A stretch of DNA of 64,000 nucleotides from Acanthosoma haemorrhoidale (Eukaryota > Arthropoda > Insecta > Hemiptera > Acanthosomatidae). Below the pieces are notes generated by a model, which worked only from the letters and a program-made list of their open reading frames with translations, searched no databases and was not told where the DNA came from. The stretch is taken from NCBI GenBank assembly GCA_930367205.1, contig OV884009.1, forward strand, positions 91,037,189 through 91,101,188, in the 5' to 3' direction. Both the position numbers and the translations under genes were made by a program. Shown here piece after piece: positions 11,825 through 22,312 of the stretch; position 1 is the first letter of the stretch, and each line of letters opens with the position of its first letter.

Positions 11825-12090
11825 TAGACTGTTTATTACAAGTCTATAACCCTGTATATTTACACTCGGGATGTTTACATCCCGACGTTCGGGGATTAAG
11901 GTTGAGTACTGATGCTGCCCGGAGCTTAACTTATATATATATATGTTATGGCTAGTGGCAAGACAATGTTAAGCCTAATACCACAGGGCCTAGTGTAAAC
12001 AATGCCTGGGTATAGATAGAGGATAAGAAGATAATAAAGCCAGTTAACAATCGAACCTGTGTGCATTATTATCATCCATATTTTCTCTTT
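11825..12090 (+). promoter_or_regulatory. LTR-like unit: TATA run, hairpin and polyadenylation signal
   Basis: A perfect hairpin CGGGATGTTTACATCCCG lies near 11867-11884. A long TATA run follows at 11932-11946, and AATAAAG near 12036, about 95 bases downstream. That order and spacing (promoter, then poly(A) signal) is what the U3-R part of an LTR shows. No second copy and no certain ends were found, so this is only a candidate. Confidence 0.25.
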
Positions 12091-12472
12091 TTCTTTGATC
12101 GTCTACTGCCGGGAGACAATTACTCATATATAAATCTGTATAATTATATTAGCACTAGCGTTTATATAATTATAATTTAATTAATTATATCAGAATTTTA
12201 GCTTAATATCTCAGATGGGTTCCTGCCTTCCAATTGAAAAATCGAATATAATATGAACAGCTGATGTTTTATAAATTGATTATGAATTCACAATAGTTAC
12301 AAGTTGTTTTGTTGCGTGGGATTTCATATAACATAGCTTGGATATCGTAGCTATGACGACTGACTGTATTGACCCCCACTTAGTTACGGATGGTATTCAT
12401 AACTAACACTGAGCAGACACCTACGTTCCAAACAACAACTAAAGTTATCTTCTGAACAGCGATGTAGCTTAA

Positions 12473-12488
12473 CCCCCCCCCCCCCCCC
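12473..12488. repeat. C homopolymer (16)
   Basis: An uninterrupted run of 16 C, unusual in such AT-rich sequence. It may also be prone to length errors in assembly. Confidence 0.9.
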
Positions 12489-12782
12489 ACACTCCTCTCC
12501 CCACAAGGCATGTGCATGCAAACACTAGTGTGTTGTTCTATTTGAGATCAAGTAACCTTAATTGTTACAAACTTTCATTAACTTTTGTATTTTCAAATCC
12601 ATATCTGTTATATCATAATGAGTTATGATCAAACAGAAGATTCGTAAGCTAACGCTAGTTTTATTACAAATAGTGAAAAAATAATCTGGATTCTAAAGTT
12701 TCGCCTTCCCAATATTAAATAAAATATTACGTATTTTATTATTTCTTAATTTTTTTTATGAACCCAATATCACTGTAATGTT

Positions 12783-12785
<3 letters not shown>

Positions 12786-12838
<53 letters not shown>
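12786..12838. repeat. (AT)n microsatellite
   Basis: About 26 perfect AT units. Confidence 0.97.
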
Positions 12839-12840
<2 letters not shown>

Positions 12841-13402
12841 TTAATCGCCGGTGGTTAAGATAGATAAAACAAAATAAGGAAAGAGGGAAATGAGACGACA
12901 CAAAAATCTGACTTCAGTAAAAGTGATTTATTGTGGATGATAATCCTACATGTATAGGATCATGGGTTGTATTAGTTTTCGACATAGTCATGCCTCTGAC
13001 TTTAAATCCCCCCTGCCAGTTCCTGACCATCCGTCGGGAACTCCAATTTACCCCTTATACACACTTAAAGCATATACTAATTACCTATAGGTCGGAAAAT
13101 ACTACCTCCCACCGTCCGACGCTATCCGACTGGGGACACTGTAAAATTGGAACCAGCTCCTCAGCTGTTAGGAGCGCTGTGTGTAACCTTATAAATATTT
13201 TGTCATATTGTATATACATGTTATATATCATAAATTTTATGTTACATAGCTGTTATTCTTCCGTGTGAGATAAGCCCCCTTTCCAAACACGATGCAAGGA
13301 CGAATGCCTATTAAGCTAAATTAAAAAAGCCTCTCATAATTTGACTTGAAGATATCAAAGGTGGAAAGCGAAAAAAAAGTGGGGAAACTAAGGGAAAAAA
13401 AA
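12839..13402. other. No convincing gene
   Basis: A frame of 111 codons (12933-13268 plus) has no recognisable domain. Its last third is hydrophobic AT-rich sequence typical of chance frames. Confidence 0.4.
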
Positions 13403-13460
13403 GTTTCCGGTTATCCGGTTGCTCTCGTTAGGAAACGAGGCCTGCAAAGAAACCGGAAAC
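13403..13460. repeat. Nested hairpin (10-bp outer arms, 6-bp inner stem)
   Basis: The outer arms GTTTCCGGTT (13403-13412) and AACCGGAAAC (13451-13460) are perfectly complementary. Inside, CTCGTT (13424-13429) pairs with AACGAG (13434-13439) around a 4-base AGGA loop. It could be the core of a small inverted-repeat transposon or a structured RNA. Confidence 0.6.
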
Positions 13461-14349
13461 AATAAGCCTCCTTATAATTTTCTTCAATTCCCAAATTCAA
13501 CTTTGCATGAAAAAGGCTACCGTTGGAAACAACTTTCCTCAGTTAAATAATTTCGTAGAAAGTTAAATCCCAATCTCCTAGGCTTATTGTGAATTCAGAA
13601 GTCAAACTGATTATACCCAACGAGCCTTTTTCAGTCAATCCTGCATAGGTTTTACAAATGTGAATTTTTTAATGGAAATCACATTTCAAGTTATAATCAA
13701 AGAGCTTTGGCTTGACAATGATTTATTGTTTGGTTTGCCTGATACCTGAGGTGAACCTGGTCATTTTATCACAATTAAATAAATATAATTAATAAAACAT
13801 GAAATTTACGTGTTATCTTTAATTTTTTGCAGCCCCTGTTTGATTTACAGATAATGGATTTGTCAAGGATGTTTTACTGAACATGATCACAGCCAGTAAA
13901 ACTAACAATCACAACAGCTTTGTAGTTTATAACTTATTTTCAAAAAATCAAATTAAGTTCAATATTTTTCACATCCCCAGTTTCACATATAGGGGTAATG
14001 CTTTGCATGAAAGTTTTACTTGATACCCAAAATATACTCAAAATAAAACCGTCACAACGAATAGAGTATCAAATTAAAGAATTATTGATTAATCATATGT
14101 GATTTACATTGGTAATTTAGTGGATTTACGTTAAAAAAAAAATCATAAAATCGTTTCAGCAACCATAAAGAAACCTTTAATTGATTGATCAATCTTATGA
14201 AGGTTTATAAAAATTGTCATCTGTTTTTGAATAGTTGTGTACTTATTGCATGTACTTACTTAATCATTATCTCTTTACCGTGGAGTTCTGGTGAAGGAAA
14301 TACATGCATTCTGCTGTCACATCTGTAGTCCATGTCAATCCATGGTATG
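13461..14349. other. No gene seen
   Basis: AT-rich; no shared repeat recognised. Confidence 0.4.
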
Positions 14350-14525
14350 TCATTGAGTCCATGTAATGTCTTTGAAACGGTTCTTGGGAACTTGCTTAGA
14401 ATACCTTTCTTGGCCCATCCTGTTAGCATAACGACACCATCTAAGCTGGGAACCTTTTACGATGTCCAGCAACGGTTTCCTGTCCAGTGGAATGTGAATA
14501 GTTTGGTCACGAGCCCGGACTCCCG
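14350..14525 (-). pseudogene. LINE ORF2 C-terminal fragment, third lineage
   Basis: The minus-strand frame contains LLDIVKGSQLRWCRYANRMG followed by QERYSKQV. This matches the pattern of many non-LTR retrotransposon C-termini (QLRW.GHV.RM....R.PK.V), here with GHV replaced by RYA. No RT core or 3' tail is recognisable around it. It belongs neither to family A nor to family B, whose C-termini differ. Confidence 0.55.
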
Positions 14526-14589
14526 GTTTGTTTGTTTTTTGGGATTTGTTTTGGTGTAAGTCCATCAGGTCATCAATGCCGTTACTCAC

Positions 14590-14999
14590 TCATAGCAATT
14601 GTAGCCCGAGGTAGTATAATTGCAAGGCACATGGTCTCCCAGAAACCGTCCGGGGCCCAGGAGGCACGATATATCGGCTAAATATCGGGAATGTCACGAC
14701 ATGTGGTGGTTACCAATAGTGTTTTATAGAACATGAGGGCCAAAGAGTCCACTAGTTTTTTCTTACACATGGAAAAGTCAAAATATTTCCAGCATCTTAG
14801 AGCTGGAAAACACGCCTTTCCTGGTTTTGTCTACTTACCCCGTTTGAGGTTCGTCCTCAGAAAGGGGTGGGGGGAATATTTACTGTTTGTCTTCTTTCAA
14901 ACGCATTTATTGTACATGCAGGTTTCAACTCGAGGTGTATGTATATGATGTAATCCTATAATATTTAAACAGTTTTTTAATAAATATTTAATTCATTAC
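14590..14999. other. No gene seen
   Basis: Bases 14838-14862 (CCCCGTTTGAGGTTCGTCCTC) resemble the 3' hairpin of the small element at 32926-33064, but the similarity is too short to call a copy. Confidence 0.35.
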
Positions 15000-15480
15000 T
15001 TTTTTTTTTGTTCCATATTCCCTTGTTACAAATTCATATATTTATAATATATATATTCTACAAACGAATCTATTTAAAATTGCTTCATTGTATTTCCTGT
15101 AGCTTGGATACATTTTCTACAAATTATAGTATACAAAATATTGATCTACGTTGTACAAAAGTATAGTGATGTACATTATACATTAATGGACTGAATTTAT
15201 TAAAAGTGATGGGGCTCACCTTATTTTTCATGAACTTAAACTAATTTACCCCAACAGTCTGTTGCCATCAATGTGGGAAGGGTGGTGTTAAACACTGGGT
15301 TTGTGAGGTGCTGCAACGAGTCAAAAAACTTGTCTCCGGATGGACGAACTCACCCACCGACGGCATACCAAGCAACGGGTGCAGGTCGGCGTTCTTTAAC
15401 TTCTCGAGAGAGGTATGTCTGACCACTTTTCTCATGATCTCGTTCTGGAATTTTGGAGACATTTAGCTGTCAGTCAAGTG
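15000..15480 (-). mobile_element. LINE family B, copy B1
   Basis: A 5'-truncated minus-strand copy: T run (15000-15009) at the 3' end, then the 3' UTR, then ORF2 codons. It shares the whole order of the 3' UTR with B2 and B3, including the CACC-type hairpin near 15215 and the CGAATCTATTT block. No target duplication was found. Confidence 0.85.
15250..15475 (-). pseudogene. Family B ORF2 C-terminus (copy B1)
   Basis: The minus frame reads FQNEIMRKVVRHTSLEKLKN, then ADLHPLLGMPSVGEF, closely matching B2 (FQNGTMRKVVRHTSL, ADLHPLLGVPSVDEF). A frameshift after GEFVH destroys the rest. Confidence 0.85.
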
Positions 15481-17214
15481 GGTATATTATACAGTTAAAA
15501 TTCTTAGCTAAATGATGATTAATCAATATATTCTAAATAGATAATTTGCTACGATTATGAAGACTTCAATGTACAAAATACCTAACGATATTCATTAAAA
15601 CCAATACCAGTCGCCAGCCAAACAATACCTAGACATTTAACATTTCAGTAATCTTTATTTTACATGATCCCATCATTGATGGCATTTAATTACTTGAAAC
15701 CTGTATTTATCATATGAAAACATTATTTCTTTGATGAAATTTATTGCATTAGTTTAGAAAGCTTTTTACAGTTAGTTAGTTACTTGTTTGTCAGCATATT
15801 TGAGCTAGTATGACCAAGGTTGATCACAGATGTTGCCGCTATGCTCTAATAACACGTGACTGCTCTAGAGGTAAGCTCAGAGGAATTGAGAACGAGTTAA
15901 TAAAGAAAATTGAAGAGAAAGTTTAATATTATAGAGAAAAAAGTATTCTATTGTTATCGGTTTATAAATATCAGGGAGGGAAAGACAGTTAATGAAATTT
16001 AGTGCGTGCGAATCCGACGGAATGAATGGAGCTGCTATTAGAGGGATTGCACTGATACCGGCACAGAAGAGGAAACGGCCGTTTCGCAGCGACAATAGAA
16101 GTCCTGGATAGTTTAATCACCCCAGGACATGGCAATGGGCGAAATCGCCCAATAGAATTAAAAATAAGAAAATCATTTACCTAAGTCCGTCTGTTTATGG
16201 GAGAGCGCATTCCTGACCGAAAGGATGACATTTATATCTGTCTTTTAGTACGGCTGCGAAGTCGTTTAATGGGCCCTGAGGAGTTGAACTGATATCAATC
16301 AAACATCAAAAAATCTTTCAAATGTGAACCATCAGGCGATTAAGTGTTTCGTTACGGGTGTGAGTTAAATGCAAAAGTTTTAATGGCATTTTGTAATTAT
16401 AGTACGCTAATGTCCCACCACCTCCATCTGGGGTCGGAAGTTACACCTTAGATAACTTTATGCTGTTATTTGTCTAATGGTTCCATAAGACAGATGTGAA
16501 ATATACATATTTCACCTATACTTAAATTGAGTTAAAGGCAATAAATCGAGAGATAATAAAAATCAATCCACGCGTGATGCACACAAGGGTTCTACGGTGG
16601 TGAAAATTTTACTCGTCAGTACTTGTTTGTAATTTCTCTAGTTTTTGTAGTTGTGAATTTGTATCCTACTCAATATGGATAAATAGGAAAACACTTTGGA
16701 AACGATTAATAAATCGATTATTGGCCTGCCATTACTTTTCACGGGCTTGCTTCTACTTTTAGCACCAAATGGAACTATTACGTAAAATATCAAGTCTTTG
16801 GTAAAATCATGCTTATAAAAGAGGCAAGCGCTAAATTAAAGCTGAAAAAAATAGATGTAATGACGTTTTTTTACTCATAGCTTAAAACAAAATACACAAA
16901 TTTCATATTTACAGTATGTCTATTAAATTTTATAACCCAAAATTATATAAACACTATAATATTAATTAGTGGCAGTCTTAATTTATAGGGATGAAAATAT
17001 TTTTCATTTCATCCCAACGCTGATATTTTTAAGGCTTTAGAAAGTACCACTTTAAACGTTTTCTTTACCTTACACGAGGAATATAAGATAAATGTACCAG
17101 TGATCATACAGGGCAAAGAATAACATGAATAAAGAAGGGCTAAGGTATAACATGAGAAAACGGTATGATTGTGGACTAATGGTGCACTTGTGGTTGGACT
17201 AAAAACAGGAGATG
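15481..17214. other. No gene seen
   Basis: A short perfect inverted repeat TGGGCGA/TCGCCCA lies around 16136-16152. No coding potential recognised. Confidence 0.4.
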
Positions 17215-17350
17215 AAGCGAGCAGAGTAATTGGTTAGGGGTGGGGGTAGTTCAATCCCGGCCAAAGGCCGCTTGTGTAATTTACATTATAAATCCTAAGG
17301 GGTGGGTGGCCAAGGGATTTTTACACAGCGGCTTCTCAGCACCGCTTTTT
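17215..17350 (+). repeat. tRNA-derived SINE-like fragment
   Basis: GAGTAATTGGTTAGGGG (about 17224-17240) resembles a tRNA D-arm/A-box. GGTAGTTCAATCCCGG (about 17247-17262) resembles a T-arm/B-box. The two are too close for an anticodon arm, so the tRNA part is deleted. About 70 bases further on, AGCGG..CCGCT followed by eight T (ending near 17353) would serve as a Pol III terminator. A SINE remnant is the best reading. Confidence 0.35.
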
Positions 17351-17796
17351 TTTATTTACCTGTTTTTAAACAAAGAGTGTATTAGAGCGATATGAAAAAC
17401 TCGCTTATGAAATTCATGGAAAGTTACGAGATTAGATAAAATAATTACTTCAATCGTTGAAATTAAAAGTAAAATGAGAAAATGAGGTGAATTGGTCATA
17501 CTAACAGAAGAGGTCATGCTTGAAAGTCTTTTTTTGAGTTTTGGAATGAGTAAAAACAAAAAACTCAACCTTCACGTATTTAAAAAAATAGCTTCACAAC
17601 CAATGAGTTTACCAGTTTTATTAGTTGTATTTTTTTTTTTGTTTATATTTTCTTACATACAATAAGGTTTTACGTATCAATTGTATTTTAGTTTTAGTTT
17701 ACAGGCGCTGTGGCATATGACTACTATAGGTAGTAGCCCAGCCACTTATTTTTATGATATCTTTCTAGTTTTAACGTGGATTGGATTTGTAACTGC

Positions 17797-18081
17797 TTAC
17801 CAGTTCATTCAGTTTATGCTTAAAGAAGGTTTTTGAATATAAAGTGTAAATATCTCTTAGTTCTATTATTACATATTTCCTTCGTACATAATTAATTCGT
17901 TTTAAAGGTTTATAGGTGTTCTGTTCTATTTATTACTGATAAAAACTGTAATTGACACTCTCTTCAATATCACAAAACGCATCCCTTCGCAATGATCTCA
18001 ATGCACGTACGGCCCTTAATCTTATAACCACAAAATTAACCAAATTCCTAGAAAACTTATCCTTACATTCAAATCCTATGG
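17797..18081 (+). repeat. Direct duplication, unit 1
   Basis: Matches 19402-19665 over its whole length with scattered substitutions and one ~23-bp gap. The right third (from about 17963) is a family A ORF2 remnant, so the duplicated segment includes the edge of a LINE. Confidence 0.9.
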
Positions 18082-18485
18082 TCCCTTATTATGTTGTGAC
18101 ACTCATCTGTACAATCCTCGTCGCCTAAAGCGTCGGAGGCCTCACGATCATTGTAAATAGATTAGTATATCATGGGGTCTGTCACAGGCTTCAATTCACA
18201 ATTATGCCCTGAGCGTCTGTGGCTGCCTAGCTCTCTTTCCACTTTTAGTTGTTGGCGAGTGAGGCGGGGGGAGCTTCACTGTCCCCAATTTCATGCCACC
18301 TTCACTGGGGGAATCCTAGGGGGGATGGGGCACCTGGGCAGATTTTGTATCTATTGTTTGAATCTGGTATGAATGCTGTTTATTTGGAGTTAGTGGAATT
18401 GTGTATAAGGTTTGATGTATATCTTATATCACAATTATTAATGCTGGATAAGTAAATTTTGATTTTACAAATAAAGAACTTAAAA
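17963..18485 (+). mobile_element. LINE family A, copy A2 (old)
   Basis: Coding remnants NDLNARTALNLITTKL then LTKFLENLSLHSNP (17991-18080) align to the A consensus NDLNIPYILELIPSKF / FYSNLSNHPNS. THLYNPRRLKR follows at 18101-18135. The 3' UTR shows GCCCTGAGCGTCTGTGG (18206-18222) and ends at an AATAAAG (18471-18477) with an A-rich tail. It is more diverged than most A copies and internally deleted. Confidence 0.75.
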
Positions 18486-18501
18486 AAATAAAATAAAAAT
18501 G

Positions 18502-19401
18502 TCCATCAACTTGTAGTGAGTTCATCAGAATCATTGACATTTCGATATCTTACCTCTTTTATAGTAGTGAAGTTAACACTTCTCGAATCAACTCATTTTT
18601 TCATTAAAAGAGAAACTGGTTAGTAGTTACTTGCTATTATTGCTGAAGGTATTTTTCAGTGTGAAGTGGCCGGGATGAAGAGACCTCATTAATGGGATTT
18701 GGCAGTTAGTTTGCAGAGAGTTGAGATATAGAACTTGAGAAGATAAAGAGCATGCCCGAGTTCATCCGATGTGGAAAAGTTTCGAGTTGACTTATCTGGC
18801 AATGCGCCATCTAGACCCAATCATCACTTATTACCTTCCCCATGATACGCCTACAGAGGCCTCCTACTACCAACTTTACATTTCCACTTAAATACCAAAC
18901 TTCCTTCGGTACTTACTTATTTTTTGAGGTCCAATTATAAACTCCAGCATTATAGCCACAGCTCACTGTCCAGGCGGAAGTACTTAGCAGGTTGTTACAA
19001 GAGTGCGTAAAAGCATCTTTTTTCATATAATTCATATCACAGCTTATTAGTAAAGTGCCTCGGTCTGTCACTGGCTAACAAGCTACACACTTGATTAAAA
19101 ATACAAACTCCGGGAGGGTAAAACCTCTAAACCACTTGCTAAATAGACGATCTTGGCTATCTCTAACACAAAAACAGAAGCTGTGATGTTAAACTTACCT
19201 ACTGAGACCTATTTGGGAATACCCAGCACAGACTTTCGGGGCAACTGTTATCAATTATCACTGGCACACCTCAGTACGTCATAAATACGACCCTACGCAA
19301 ATAATTACAATTCCAAAAGCCTCTGTACAGACACCCGATTTCTCATATGCTTGAACTAGTAACTCGTCACGACGAGCCCGGAGAAACCGGACAACTCTTA
19401 G
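18502..19401. other. No gene seen
   Basis: Lies between the two units of the duplication; nothing recognised. Confidence 0.4.
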
Positions 19402-19665
19402 TTATCAGTTCATTCAGTTTATGCATAAAGACGGTTCTTAAATCTAAAGTATAAATATCTCTTAATTCTATTATTACATATTTCCTTCGTACATAATTAA
19501 TTTGTTTTAAATGTTTATAGGTGTTCTGTTTTATTTTATTACTGAAAAAAACTAAAATCGACACTCTCTTCAATATCACAAAACGCATCCCTTCACAATG
19601 ATCTCAATGCACCACAAAATTAACCAAATTCCTAGAAAACTTATCCTTACATTCAAACCCTACGG
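19402..19665 (+). repeat. Direct duplication, unit 2
   Basis: Second unit of the duplication starting at 17797, about 1.6 kb away in the same orientation. It carries only the first part of the family A remnant, with a ~23-bp gap after AATGATCTCAATGCA. The LINE 3' UTR present at unit 1 is missing, so unit 1 is probably the source. Confidence 0.9.
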
Positions 19666-20541
19666 ATTTATGTAATCTTACGGAGTACTGTTTGTTAGTA
19701 CATTATAATATACTCACCATCTCATCCACTGGTTCTATCGTGTATTTTCTATATACAGTTGTGAATAAATCAACATTTAAAAAAGTGTTTACAATGATTA
19801 ATCCTGCATTAAATTATGTCTTACATAAGAGCGTTGCATGTTGAAACAAGAATGTCAGAAGAAAAAAATAGTTATTTGGGGTAAAAGTGAGTACGAGGTA
19901 GAAAGCAGAAGAAATGTTCGGTGGAAGTTGAACTACAATCCGTTTTCAAGGTCGCCCTTAAGTTTTCGATGATGATAGATTAGTCTAGAGTGTAAGCCAG
20001 GGTTCGTTTGTGACCTTGAAAATATGTTTCTTACAACCTATAGAGCGCTTGCCAATGAACATGATCTGAACAACCGACGGTATTTTTCATTTGACTGACT
20101 AAGCATCACTACCTAAAACAAAAGGTTCTGGAGTACAACACTCTCCCTTGGGGATTTTAAATATATTGTACAGGGCACTCCCCCCAATAACTGTACCTCC
20201 AATTGCACAACTTAATAATTTTGTTTTGCTTCGTTGCCTGGACTACACCAGGAACTGTCAATCGTAATTTTATGCTAAATAAAATTGGGGGCATGTTCAT
20301 TAATTGTGGTTTTTAGATTTTAGCCGGTACAATGTCAACGCAACTATATTCAATTTTTAAAAGAGCAAGTATTACTACGCGCAAGAATGTTTATTACAAC
20401 TAGTCAGAATTAAGACGATTCCATATTCTCGTTGTGTTCTCCCTTTTACATCATGAAGTCATATGCTACTTGTATTTTGGTATTTGATAATATTGGTGAC
20501 ATGGAAAAAGCTTATTTTATTTCGGTAAACTGAACTCTATG
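19666..20541. other. No gene seen
   Basis: Nothing recognised. Confidence 0.4.
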
Positions 20542-20551
20542 CGTCTTCACA

Positions 20552-20723
20552 GAGTTTTTTTTTTTTTCAAATTAAACGATCTTGATTCAAATTACAATTT
20601 GCCTTTTATTAGGAAATAAGTAAGTGTGATCAATGTTCTCATTCATACCATATCTACGGTTCTTTATTCACTATTTATAAAAAGGCCCGAGACCTCCCAA
20701 ATCCACATCGTTGTCACCTCCCT
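20552..20723 (-). mobile_element. LINE family A, copy A5 (3' UTR only), with target duplication
   Basis: A minus-strand 172-bp copy of the end of the A 3' UTR, with a T run at 20555-20567 as its poly(A) tail. It is flanked by the 10-bp direct repeat CGTCTTCACA (20542-20551 and 20724-20733). Confidence 0.88.
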
Positions 20724-20914
20724 CGTCTTCACAAAACAGAAAAATTTTCGTGTTTCTGAGCTTTTCTGTCTATGAATTGATGAAGCACACCCATCTATTA
20801 TGACAACACAATTTATTTATCTAACTTTGTCTCAGCTTTATTAATTAGGTGTTTTCTTTCTCCAACCTGACGATACCTCAGGACTTAATTGGGTATCCAA
20901 TTTTACACAAAAAA

Positions 20915-21340
20915 GGCAATATAAGCTATTTTCCTTTTTCCTGGGGTTATTTGAGTGATTTTGAATTAATTATTTTTACAGCAATCCCTGAGAAAGTTAG
21001 GATTCCAACAAAAAAAAGGTTTATCAAATATTAGTTTTAGAGGAAACTAAATTGGGTGATGAAAAAGCTCGGTGAGATCTCATCTTAGAGCTTTTATCTA
21101 TTACAAGCTCCTATGTTGAAATATGGAAAATTTCAACAGTTTTAATTTCAAAAAGCTTTATGGGGTTTACTTTATAAAATATAAGTGATAAAAGTTTTTT
21201 CAAACATTTACATTGCTTCAATGACCGAGCTTAGTGATTTTCGAGCCTGAAGACATACGCAAGCATCTTTCAAAAAGGCTCGGGGTGTTATTTTTCATCT
21301 GTTTGTCTTTCTGTATTGCTATTAAAAAGTGATTTTTCCA
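20915..21340 (+). repeat. Repeat family F, copy 1
   Basis: Shares an ordered series of short blocks with 28370-28810: TTTCCTGGGGTTATTTGAGTGATTT, GAGATCTCATCTTAGAGCTT, then GAGCCTGAAG. Both copies are strongly diverged and non-coding. Confidence 0.4.
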
Positions 21341-21939
21341 GAAGAATGATATTTTGTAAGGTAGTTTTAAGTGATGTCATGATATCGCTAAAGATAAAAC
21401 CAGCCACGTGAAAAATAATGAATAGTAATTAAAATAATATCATATATTTATTTAAAAAAAAATTGTTATACAAAATTTTTTATTTTGCATAAAATAGGGT
21501 TTGCAATTAATATTCTCAATGCCCTTATTAGTAATATGCAGTAAGTGTTGGGCTTCAAGTAAATACTATTCATGAACTATTTTTGTTTTCTTTAATTTAT
21601 TTGTTATTAATCATTTTTTCTTCTTTAGTTCAAATATTTTTAATATTGGTGAAATCATGACATAAAAATCCAGAACAGGTGGAACTGTAGGGACGATTTT
21701 TTGTTTCAAATACCGTAAAGATAATTGTAAAAAACAATTAATTAGCTGGTTTCTCCAACTTTTAAGACTTCTCAAATGACAGCTCAATAGCTGGTTAAGA
21801 TTTAACGTTCTGTTTGTTTCCGTGACACATGAATAATTTCAAAAATATAAAAAAATAAAAATAGGTTTAATAGCTCGTTCACACTAGTTAAGGCGTAATT
21901 TTGCTATATAAGACCAAACTATGCAGCTGTAGCTTTAGT
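21341..21939. other. No gene seen
   Basis: Strongly AT-rich. Confidence 0.4.
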
Positions 21940-22312
21940 TATAGTTTGATAGTGTAAAAGGGATTCGCTTACCTCAATGTCTGATGATCTAGCCTTATTT
22001 CCCACCTGTGGTAATCATCGCATCAAATGATGTTCAGGAAGCAAGGAGCTGGGTACATGATAAATTGACTCTTTTTATGCCTGCGAACCACTTTAAAAAC
22101 AACAACTAGAATCTAACTTGTATTGAGAAAACTAACGTGTTGTTTGGCCAATCTCCAGTTCACCTGCTTATAGGCCCCAAGTAAATTGGTGTCACCGATT
22201 AGCAAGATCACCCTTTGATACCCGAACAGGCCTAAACAGGGGATCTAAAGCGAGAACTCGCTCCCTTAAAATCAACGTGTAATAAATAAATTTTCCTTGA
22301 TTACTGTGTCCT
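21940..22312 (+). repeat. Repeat family D, copy 1
   Basis: One of four copies. Family landmarks in order: ATTCGCTTACCTCAATGTCTGATG, ACCTGTGGTAATCAT, GCAAGGAG, a TTGTATTGAGA block, then ACTCGCTCCCTTAAAATCAA and an AATAAATTTT tail. Non-coding, class unknown. Confidence 0.6.

Noticed and set aside
12933..13268. 111-codon frame
   Set aside because: No recognisable motif; the C-terminal third is AT-rich hydrophobic sequence expected by chance.
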